Shown: positions 27,682 to 36,174 of the stretch, piece by piece | Layout of the letters: each line of letters begins with the position of its first letter | Position numbering within the stretch: the stretch's first letter is position 1 | NCBI GenBank assembly: GCA_014879635.1 | Contig: JACSRR010000174.1 | Span: 1 to 41,110, forward strand | DNA: 41,110 bases | Direction of reading: 5' to 3' | Origin: Ignavibacteriaceae bacterium | Lineage (GTDB): Bacteria; Bacteroidota; Ignavibacteria; Ignavibacteriales; Ignavibacteriaceae | Made by a program: the position numbers and the translations under genes | Notes under the pieces: model-generated | The model's input: only the letters and a program-made list of their open reading frames with translations | What the model was told of the DNA's origin: nothing | Databases searched by the model: none

Positions 27682-29400
27682 ATGAAAATTAACATACCTA
27701 TGCCCAAAATGGGAGAGAGTGTTACAGAAGGTACAATTATTAAATGGCACAAAAAACCGGGTGACACCGTAAAAAAAGATGAAATAATCTTTGAGATCAG
27801 CACAGATAAAGTTGACACAGAAATTCCTTCACCGGATGCAGGTGTTATCATTGAAATTTTGAGAAATGAGGGTGACACTGTTCCGGTGGGTGAATTTGTT
27901 GCCGTACTTGCCACTGCCGGCGAGATTGCCGTTGAAGCTCCGGAGCATGTATCTGTGAATTTACCTGTAACAAATACAGCTCCCGCTGAAAATATACCTC
28001 ATGTGTCAGTTCCTGTTACAACTGAAAAAGCTGAACAAGGTTCTTTAATTGATGTTGTTATGCCTAAAATGGGTGAAAGCGTTATGGAAGGAACCGTTAT
28101 CAAGTGGCATAAGAAAATTGGTGATAAAATTAAAAAAGAAGAAACTATCTTTGAAGTAAGCACCGATAAAGTAGATACTGAAGTGCCTTCGCATACTGCC
28201 GGGGTTTTAGCAGAAATACTAGTTCAAGAGCAAGAAACAGTTCCTGTTGGTGCTGTTGTTTGCAGGATTAACTCATCAGATTCTATTCCCGCTACCGCAA
28301 ATCAAGTTGTTGAAACAGCTGTAAAAGAAGTTAGTATGCACGATATAATTGGTAAACAAACAACAATATCAGAACCTGTTCATGCCGTAAAAACCGCGAT
28401 TGAATCAGATAAATTTTATTCTCCTCTTGTATTAAGCATTGCAGAAAAAGAGGGAGTAACTTTTAAGGAATTAAATACAATTACCGGTACCGGTTTAGAG
28501 GGTAGAGTTTCTAAGAAAGATATACTTGACTATGTTAAAAGAAGAGGCTCATCGCCGGCTTTACATGCTCCCAAACCTGCTCCAGAACCTGTAAGACAAA
28601 CTGCTGCACCTGTTCAGCAATATCAACCACCGGTTGAACAGAAAATACAACAAAATTACACAGCCCCTGCTCCCGTTTATTTTTCTGACGGTTCAACTGA
28701 AGTAATCCCTATGGATAATATCAGAAAAAAAATAATGTCGCACATGATAAATAGCCGTGACACTTCTGTACATGTTACAGAAGTCTCGGAAGTTGATATG
28801 TCAAATGTTTCAAAGTTTTTATCTGTAAATAAGGATAGAATTCTTTCAGAACAGGGTGTTAAGTTAACTTACATGGCTTTTATTTCTCATGCCGTTATCA
28901 AATCATTAAAGCAGTATCCTTTGGTAAATTCATCTATTGATGGCTCATCGATAATTCAGAAAAAATATGTAAACCTTGGAATAGCCGTATCTTTAGACCC
29001 AAACGGATTGATTGTTCCGAACATCAAAAATGCCCAAGATTTAAATCTTACAGGATTGGCTAGATCTGTAAATGATTTAGCTTTGAGAGCCCGTAATAAA
29101 AAACTGAGTCCTGATGAAATTTCAGGCGGTACATTTTCAATTACAAATTACGGCGTTTTCGGTACACTTTTAGGAACCCCTATAATAAATCAACCGGAAG
29201 TTGCAATACTCGGAGTGGGAGCGGTTGTTAAGAGACCGGTGGTTGTTGAAATAAACGGTACAGATCTAATAGCTATCAAACCTATGATGTATTTAACTTT
29301 AGCGCATGACCACAGGTTAGTTGACGGAATGCTTGGCGGATTATTCTTAAAAACGGTTAAAGAACATTTAGAGAATTTCGATTTTAACTCTGCTTTATAG
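27682..29400 (+). CDS. 2-oxoacid dehydrogenase E2, dihydrolipoamide acyltransferase with two lipoyl domains
   Basis: Two lipoyl domains (FEISTDKVDTEIPSP, FEVSTDKVDTEVPSH), peripheral-subunit-binding domain (YSPLVLSIAEKEGVTFKELNTITGTGLEGRVSKKDIL), Pro-rich linker, catalytic DHRLVDG. Confidence 0.96.
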   Translation: MKINIPMPKMGESVTEGTIIKWHKKPGDTVKKDEIIFEISTDKVDTEIPSPDAGVIIEILRNEGDTVPVGEFVAVLATAGEIAVEAPEHVSVNLPVTNTAPAENIPHVSVPVTTEKAEQGSLIDVVMPKMGESVMEGTVIKWHKKIGDKIKKEETIFEVSTDKVDTEVPSHTAGVLAEILVQEQETVPVGAVVCRINSSDSIPATANQVVETAVKEVSMHDIIGKQTTISEPVHAVKTAIESDKFYSPLVLSIAEKEGVTFKELNTITGTGLEGRVSKKDILDYVKRRGSSPALHAPKPAPEPVRQTAAPVQQYQPPVEQKIQQNYTAPAPVYFSDGSTEVIPMDNIRKKIMSHMINSRDTSVHVTEVSEVDMSNVSKFLSVNKDRILSEQGVKLTYMAFISHAVIKSLKQYPLVNSSIDGSSIIQKKYVNLGIAVSLDPNGLIVPNIKNAQDLNLTGLARSVNDLALRARNKKLSPDEISGGTFSITNYGVFGTLLGTPIINQPEVAILGVGAVVKRPVVVEINGTDLIAIKPMMYLTLAHDHRLVDGMLGGLFLKTVKEHLENFDFNSAL

Positions 29401-29411
29401 ATAAGGAATAT

Positions 29412-30326
29412 ATGATTAATAAGCACCAGACTGGATTTAAGGAAAAGATTGAAAAAGAAAGAGGTGATATAGGAAAAAGACCCGAGTGGCTGAAAGTTAA
29501 ACTGCCTGTCGGTGAAAATTACACCGATGTAAAGAAATTAATGCGTGAAAGCAAGTTAAACACAGTTTGCGAAGAGGCAAAATGCCCTAATATTGCCGAG
29601 TGTTGGAACCATAGAACTGCAACTTTTATGATATTAGGTGATACCTGCACAAGAAGTTGTGGATTCTGCAATGTAAAAGTTGGTATTCCGAATGAGTTGG
29701 ATTTGGATGAACCGAGAAGAGTATCAGAAGCCGTTCTTGAACTAAAATTGCGTCATGTTGTTATAACATCCGTAAACAGAGATGAATTAAAGGATGGTGG
29801 TTCAACTATTTTTAGAGATACAATTGCAGCTATTAGGGAAAAACTACCGTCTTGTACAATTGAAATTCTGATTCCTGACTTCAAAGGTGATGTTGGTGCG
29901 TTTGAAAAAATAATGCAAAACCCACCGGATATTTTAAATCATAATCTTGAAACTGTACCAAGACTTTATCATGCCGTAAGACCCCAGGCAAAATATTCTA
30001 GAAGCTTGGAACTTATTAAATGGTTTCATTCAAAGGGTCTAAAAACTAAATCCGGAATTATGGTAGGAATCGGAGAAAAAACAGATGAAGTACTTGAATT
30101 GATGCAAGACTTAGTTAATCATAATTGCGATATTTTAACGGTAGGTCAATACCTTCAACCAACTGCAAAACATTTGCCCGTGCACAGGTATGTTAGTCCG
30201 GAAGAATTTTTTATGTACAAAGAAGAAGGGCTTAAAATGGGCTTTAAGATTGTTGAATCAGGACCATTGGTAAGGTCATCATATCATGCTGATGAACAAG
30301 CTCGAAAAATATTTATCAATAATTAA
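29412..30326 (+). CDS. lipA: Lipoyl synthase LipA
   Basis: CEEAKCPNIAECW, radical-SAM CTRSCGFC, C-terminal GPLVRSSYHA. Confidence 0.98.
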   Translation: MINKHQTGFKEKIEKERGDIGKRPEWLKVKLPVGENYTDVKKLMRESKLNTVCEEAKCPNIAECWNHRTATFMILGDTCTRSCGFCNVKVGIPNELDLDEPRRVSEAVLELKLRHVVITSVNRDELKDGGSTIFRDTIAAIREKLPSCTIEILIPDFKGDVGAFEKIMQNPPDILNHNLETVPRLYHAVRPQAKYSRSLELIKWFHSKGLKTKSGIMVGIGEKTDEVLELMQDLVNHNCDILTVGQYLQPTAKHLPVHRYVSPEEFFMYKEEGLKMGFKIVESGPLVRSSYHADEQARKIFINN

Positions 30327-30387
30327 CAGTAACTTAACCAGATTTGTATTACTTTTGGTAATTACATTGCTACAAAATTAATATTAT

Positions 30388-32469
30388 ATGAATCAAAATA
30401 GAATTCGAATTCTGCTATTTGTTTTTGTTTTAGGCGCAAATTTGATTTTTGCCCAGACAAATAGACTCTCAAAATCATTAAAAGACGATAATACTAAATT
30501 CACGAATGTTGGTAATATCGGTATAACAATTACCAATTTCGGTACTTACGGTCATGGATTCACAAGATGGCCTCAACAACCTTCGGCAGAATACCCCAAA
30601 GGTAGCGGTATTGAACACTTGTTTGACGGTGGTCTTTGGATTGGTGCCTATAAAGCAAATGATTCACTCGGTAACGGAAGAACCGGTCCTTATGTTACCA
30701 CCGGTGCAGTTGATGCTGCTTCTGTTTCTGCAAGAGGTGGCGGTGGTTTTGAGTGGACAAATAAGATGGAATCAGGTGTTATTGAAAGATCTTCTTTGTT
30801 ATCTTCAAAATTTTATTCACCCTTAGCTATTTCACACCAAGATTTATTATCTGATTTTACTGATACAAATATTGTTTACGATAACGGTGAAGTAATTGTT
30901 GAGCATATACCTATAGGGGTTGTTGTAAGACAAGAATCTTATGCGTGGAATTATCCTTTTGCTGATTACTTTGTGATTATGAACTATTGGATAAAAAATG
31001 TTTCCGATAAATATCTTGACAGTGTATATGTGGGTTTATGGACAGATGCCGTTATTAGAAATACAAAAATTACACCTCCCGGAGGATCTGCATTTTTTAA
31101 TAAAGGCGGTAACGGTTTTATCCCGGGATTAAGAATGGGATATGAATTTGACTCAAACGGTGACCCCGGTTTTACAAATAGTTACCTTGGAGTTCAAATA
31201 TTAGGCGCATCAGAAAAATTTGACAGCAGTAATTATGTAACTTGGCAATTCAGAAATGCTTCTGACCCAATATTTTTTGCTCCTCAAAATGATTTTGAAA
31301 GATACAGTAAAATGCAAGGATACTTTGGAGGTACATTCCGCTTTAATGACGGAATTAATCCCCAGTCGTTAAAAGCTCCATCAAATCGCTCATTTATGGT
31401 TTCAGCCGGTGCGTTCAGAAACATTCCTCCCGGAGATTCAATAAATGTTGTTTTTGCAATTGTTTGCGCTAAGAAATTTGGTGAAGAACCGATGTCATTA
31501 GATTCTGACGAACAAAAATTAAATTTAGTTCAAAACGCAGATTGGGCATTAAGAGCTTATTTTGGCGAAGACAGAAACAGAAACGGAATTTTAGATCCGG
31601 GTGAAGATATTGACGGAAACGGTGAAATTACCAGATATATTCTGCCAGGACCACCGGTATCACCTAAAGTCAAAATTGTTACAGAATCGAATAAAGTAAC
31701 GCTATTTTGGGATAGAAGTTCAGAGAATTCAATAGACCCAATTTCCGGTGAAGCTGATTTTGAAGGGTATAGAATTTATAAAACAAATGCAGGTGCAGAT
31801 CTTGATTTAACTCAAAATTTGTTGGCATCGTTAGTAAAAGTAGCTGAATTTGATAGCTCAAACAACAATTTGTTTTTTAATACCGGTTTTGATTATGTCA
31901 AATTAGACGAACCTGTTAAATTTACCGGCGATACTGTTACATATCACTACAAATTTGAAATTGACAACCTCTTAAATGGATGGCAATACTTATTTAATGT
32001 TACAGCGTTTGATAGAGGAGACCCCGTTAATAGAATTGAAAGTCTTGAATCAAGTCAAATTTTTAACATTAAACGAATCATTCCGGGAACGCCTGCAGTT
32101 TCGGATGAGGATAATATAGAAATTGGTGTATATCCAAATCCCTATTATGGTGAAGCTTATTGGGACGGTAGAAATGAGCGCCTCAGAAAACTCTACTTTT
32201 ATAATCTCCCAAAAGAGTGTGATATTTATATTTATACACTTGCGGGTGATATTGTTAAAAAAATTGAACATGACCAAACCACAAACAGTTCTTCATTAAG
32301 ATGGTTTGAACAATATTCAGACGGTACGCAACAATTTGCAGGGGGAGAAGCTGCTTGGGATTTAATAAGCGATAGCGACCAAGCAATTGCTTCAGGTTTA
32401 TATTTATTTTCCGTAAAAAATAAAGCAACCGGTAAAATAAAAACCGGTAAGTTTTTGATAATTAAATAA
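30388..32469 (+). CDS. Secreted protein with T9SS-type C-terminal region and EF-hand-like Asp/Asn motif
   Basis: N-terminal signal peptide (LLFVFVLGANLIFAQ), fibronectin/Ig-like region, C-terminal IEIGVYPNPYYGEAYWDGRN...ASGLYLFSVKNKATGKIKTGKFLIIK, plus DRNRNGILDPGEDIDGNGE. Confidence 0.75.
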   Translation: MNQNRIRILLFVFVLGANLIFAQTNRLSKSLKDDNTKFTNVGNIGITITNFGTYGHGFTRWPQQPSAEYPKGSGIEHLFDGGLWIGAYKANDSLGNGRTGPYVTTGAVDAASVSARGGGGFEWTNKMESGVIERSSLLSSKFYSPLAISHQDLLSDFTDTNIVYDNGEVIVEHIPIGVVVRQESYAWNYPFADYFVIMNYWIKNVSDKYLDSVYVGLWTDAVIRNTKITPPGGSAFFNKGGNGFIPGLRMGYEFDSNGDPGFTNSYLGVQILGASEKFDSSNYVTWQFRNASDPIFFAPQNDFERYSKMQGYFGGTFRFNDGINPQSLKAPSNRSFMVSAGAFRNIPPGDSINVVFAIVCAKKFGEEPMSLDSDEQKLNLVQNADWALRAYFGEDRNRNGILDPGEDIDGNGEITRYILPGPPVSPKVKIVTESNKVTLFWDRSSENSIDPISGEADFEGYRIYKTNAGADLDLTQNLLASLVKVAEFDSSNNNLFFNTGFDYVKLDEPVKFTGDTVTYHYKFEIDNLLNGWQYLFNVTAFDRGDPVNRIESLESSQIFNIKRIIPGTPAVSDEDNIEIGVYPNPYYGEAYWDGRNERLRKLYFYNLPKECDIYIYTLAGDIVKKIEHDQTTNSSSLRWFEQYSDGTQQFAGGEAAWDLISDSDQAIASGLYLFSVKNKATGKIKTGKFLIIK

Positions 32470-32483
32470 TTAAAAGGTACGAA

Positions 32484-34574
32484 ATGAAGTTTCACTTTAT
32501 TGCATTATTTGTGTTAATTCTGACTTTTTCGGCATTTTCACAAGAATATCCGCTTGTAACTATACAGGATATTCAAAAACATCCTGACTCACTTACAGCA
32601 GACCCACCATCATTGATTAATGGTGATACGGTTAGAGTGAGAGGAGTTGTTATGGTTAGTCCTGTTGTAAACCCCTCATTAGATAGAAGACCAATTGCTT
32701 GGGCAGGAGCCAGGTGGGTTACCTACATTCAGACTGAAGACGGGCAACTTTGGGGCGGAGTAAATATTGTTCAACAAGATACAACCGCAGCAAACCAAGG
32801 AACATTTTTTGATTTAATTGATACTGCTCAAGTGGTTGAATTTACCGCTGTTGTCACAGAATTTAGTACAACTACACAGTTAAATATTCTTTTAAATCCT
32901 ATTAGTCCTGTTCAAGTAATTTCATCTCTACCTAAAAGACCTGACCCAATTGAAGTTACTATTTCGGAATTTAGAAACAATAATACCTATCAATATACCG
33001 GTGAAAAATATGAGGGTATGTATGTAGTCATTAGAAATGTGATAACAAGTAATAGAAACAACAGTACCGGTGTTTTCACATTTACCGATGCAGAAGGCAA
33101 TACAATGAGAATGACAGACCAATCAGGGTATTTCACAAAAAGAGGTCACAGATTAACCGGATTAACGGATTATGATGCACCTTTAGACGGAACAGTTTTA
33201 GAATACATCAGAGGGTTTGTTCAATCACGAAATGACGGTTATTACTACATTGTTCCGATGTACCCAGGTGATATGCAAACTGGTGCAACTCCTCCTTCAA
33301 TTACCAATTTAAGCAGAACAAACGGTTGGGTTGAACCAAATACTCCAAATACTATTTCATCAAGAATTGTTGACCTTGACGGCACAGTTATTGACGCTAA
33401 AGTATTTTATAGAATTAATAAAGGTTCATACATTGAAGTGCCTTTAGTTCGTGGTGTTGCAGATACAAATTCATTTTCAGCAACCATTCCCGGAGTAAAT
33501 CTTGATTCTGCGATAGTTGATTATTTTTACTATGCAAGAGATAATGAAGGCAGAGTTTCTATAAACCCAATTGATACCGCAAGAAACAGATATGCTTATC
33601 CGGTTTTGAACAGACCGCTTACTATACAAGATGTTCAGTACAGCCCGTTTGGAAGCGGATTTAGTAATGTAAACGGTTATAGAGTAACTGTTTCAGGAGT
33701 TGTTACCGCAGATACTTCGGATATTCCCGGATTTGGTTCTTCTGCACCTCAAAGAGTTTATATTCAAAACGGAACAGGTCCCTGGTCTGGTATTTGGATT
33801 TCAGGGCTTCAAACACTCCCACTTTTAAGAGGAGATCATGTAACTGTTTCCGGAAAAGTTTCTGAAAACTTTAATGTTACAAGACTTGATAGTCTAACTT
33901 CTTTAATAATTAATTCAACCAATAACCCTCTTCCTGATCCGGTTGATTTAACTACCGGCTCAATTGGAGCATCTGCAGACGGATCTCTGTTTGCCGAGAG
34001 TTATGAGAGCGTATTAATTAGATATAATAATCCGATTATAACTGCTTTGAGTGCAGACGGTACTGCAAATTTTGGTGAAATTAATATTGATGACGGTACA
34101 GGAAATACAAGAGTTGAGCTACAAGACGGTAATAATAGCTACAACAATAATTGGGAACCGGGACTTCCGGGTACTCAGGTTGAATTAGGTGCTGTGTTCC
34201 AATCTTTAACCGGTGTACTTTATTTCTCATTCTCTAATTACAAATTAGTACCGAGAAAAGATTCTGACTTTGTTGGTTATACCACTTCAATTCATGAGGG
34301 TGTTTCTCCACATCAATTTGAATTAAGCCAAAATTATCCTAATCCTTTTAATCCGGCAACTTCTATTAATTATTCAATTAAAGAAGCCGGTAATGTTAAA
34401 ATGGAAATTTACAATCTGCTTGGTGAAAAAGTTAAAACAATAGTTGACCAGTATCAAGAAGCAGGAACATTTAAAGTAATTTTTGACGCTTCCGAACTCA
34501 ATTCAGGAGTGTATTTCTACAAACTTACTTCAGGTTCACAAAATATCATTAAAAAAATGATGTTGGTGAAATAA
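32484..34574 (+). CDS. Secreted multidomain protein with T9SS C-terminal sorting domain
   Basis: Signal peptide; two OB-like segments; C-terminal HQFELSQNYPNPFNPATSINYSIKEAGNVKMEIYNLLGEKVKTIVDQYQEAGTFKVIFDASELNSGVYFYKLTSGSQNIIKKMMLVK. Confidence 0.88.
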   Translation: MKFHFIALFVLILTFSAFSQEYPLVTIQDIQKHPDSLTADPPSLINGDTVRVRGVVMVSPVVNPSLDRRPIAWAGARWVTYIQTEDGQLWGGVNIVQQDTTAANQGTFFDLIDTAQVVEFTAVVTEFSTTTQLNILLNPISPVQVISSLPKRPDPIEVTISEFRNNNTYQYTGEKYEGMYVVIRNVITSNRNNSTGVFTFTDAEGNTMRMTDQSGYFTKRGHRLTGLTDYDAPLDGTVLEYIRGFVQSRNDGYYYIVPMYPGDMQTGATPPSITNLSRTNGWVEPNTPNTISSRIVDLDGTVIDAKVFYRINKGSYIEVPLVRGVADTNSFSATIPGVNLDSAIVDYFYYARDNEGRVSINPIDTARNRYAYPVLNRPLTIQDVQYSPFGSGFSNVNGYRVTVSGVVTADTSDIPGFGSSAPQRVYIQNGTGPWSGIWISGLQTLPLLRGDHVTVSGKVSENFNVTRLDSLTSLIINSTNNPLPDPVDLTTGSIGASADGSLFAESYESVLIRYNNPIITALSADGTANFGEINIDDGTGNTRVELQDGNNSYNNNWEPGLPGTQVELGAVFQSLTGVLYFSFSNYKLVPRKDSDFVGYTTSIHEGVSPHQFELSQNYPNPFNPATSINYSIKEAGNVKMEIYNLLGEKVKTIVDQYQEAGTFKVIFDASELNSGVYFYKLTSGSQNIIKKMMLVK

Positions 34575-34584
34575 GATTAATTCA

Positions 34585-34605
34585 GGGGCTGTTGATTGCA
34601 GCCCC
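34585..34605 (+). terminator. GC-rich stem-loop, partial terminator or processing element
   Basis: GGGGCTG-TTGATTG-CAGCCCC followed by CAAATTTTTAAAG between two same-strand genes. Confidence 0.5.
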
Positions 34606-34622
34606 CAAATTTTTAAAGAGAT

Positions 34623-36167
34623 ATGATAAAAAAGATTCTACCGCTTTTGATTGTAATATTACTGGTATTTATTTCAGGTTGTTCTGAAACTCCTACCGGT
34701 GTTGCTAAATCGAATTTGCCTCCAACTACAAAGCTATTTTTGTATCCTGATTCAACAGTTAGCCAACAACCAAGTCGTCTAAAAGTTTATTGGTGGGGTG
34801 ATGATCCTGATGGTTTAGTTGTGGGTTTCTATTTTACTTGGGATGATATTAACTGGACATTCACTACAAAAAATGACAGTTTGTTTGCATTGCAAATTGG
34901 TGCGGCAGATACCAATTATATTTTCAAAGTTGCGGCAGCCGATAACGGCGGTAACGGTGTTTATGATAATCAAGTTGTTCAAAACGGAATAAATTTTGGT
35001 CCGGAACCATTTATTGATGCAAACGGTAATGGCAAATGGGATGTTGGTGAAAAATTTTACGATATTGGTTTAATTGACCCGAATCCGGCTTCTATACTGA
35101 TACCAATTAAGAATACAGAACCTGAAATTTATTGGGATTCTCTTTCGGTTCTTCCGGCAGAAACTTTTCCTGTTATATCGGTTCGTTGGTTTGCTTCTGA
35201 TTTAGACGGGGATGAAACAATTCAAAAAATTGAAATAGTATTAAATGATACTACAAATACAAGCAATTATGTTGCACTAAGAGGCTCAGTTAGGCTAGTT
35301 ACTTTGAGGGTGCGTGATTTTACTTCTCCAAATCCGGATACTGAAATTTTAATAGATGGAGCTGAATTTAACATTAATCCGGAGCGGTTAAAAGGCATAA
35401 GGTTAAATGATACAAATAGAATTTTTGTTAGGGCTGTTGACCTTTCGGGAGCAACAACACCTTTTATTTCGCTTCCCGGCGCAAATCAATCTTGGTTTGT
35501 AAAAAAGCCCAAAGGAAATTTCCTTTTGGTTGATGATTACGCTACAAATGACGGCTCTGATCAATTTTATGTTAGCAAATTAGACAGCGTAAATGGTGGT
35601 GTTCTTAACGGTAAGTATGATATACTCAGAATCTCTGGTCCAAAAAGAACTTTTTTCACTTATGATTTTATTTTAACGCTTAAATTGTTCAGATATGTGC
35701 TTTGGTACACCGATGGTAATCCTTCAATTACTTATGCTCAAGGATATATAAATCAGTACTTAAATTTTGGCGGAAAAGTCTTTTTAGCTATGATGTTACC
35801 AAGAACTCCTCCCCCGGAGGCAATTGTTTTACAAGACTTTTTACCAATAGATTCACTATCAAATTTGGTGCCTTCTATCCCTAATTCAACTGAATTGATA
35901 CCAGATGTATCAAATCCGGGAAGTTCAAGTTATCCCGTCTTAAAAGCGAGTATAAGTGTTTTCAGTATGTTTGGAATGTACACTTCTTCATCTGCTTTAA
36001 ATATTTACAGAACAGGAAATAACACGGTGCCCGGAAGCGTAGGATTTTTTAACTCTACAAAAACATTGTTTTATTTGGGAGTGCCCTTACACCGTTTCGA
36101 TGCAAATAATAATGCTATCGAATTTTTGAGGAAAGTTATTTTCGAAGATTTTGCTTACACACCGTGA
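34623..36167 (+). CDS. Predicted lipoprotein, function unknown, with EF-hand-like insert
   Basis: N-terminal lipobox-like LLVFISGC; DANGNGKWDVGE motif; C-terminal region NFLLVDDYATNDGSDQFYVSKLDS. Confidence 0.75.
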   Translation: MIKKILPLLIVILLVFISGCSETPTGVAKSNLPPTTKLFLYPDSTVSQQPSRLKVYWWGDDPDGLVVGFYFTWDDINWTFTTKNDSLFALQIGAADTNYIFKVAAADNGGNGVYDNQVVQNGINFGPEPFIDANGNGKWDVGEKFYDIGLIDPNPASILIPIKNTEPEIYWDSLSVLPAETFPVISVRWFASDLDGDETIQKIEIVLNDTTNTSNYVALRGSVRLVTLRVRDFTSPNPDTEILIDGAEFNINPERLKGIRLNDTNRIFVRAVDLSGATTPFISLPGANQSWFVKKPKGNFLLVDDYATNDGSDQFYVSKLDSVNGGVLNGKYDILRISGPKRTFFTYDFILTLKLFRYVLWYTDGNPSITYAQGYINQYLNFGGKVFLAMMLPRTPPPEAIVLQDFLPIDSLSNLVPSIPNSTELIPDVSNPGSSSYPVLKASISVFSMFGMYTSSSALNIYRTGNNTVPGSVGFFNSTKTLFYLGVPLHRFDANNNAIEFLRKVIFEDFAYTP

Positions 36168-36174
36168 GAAAAGA

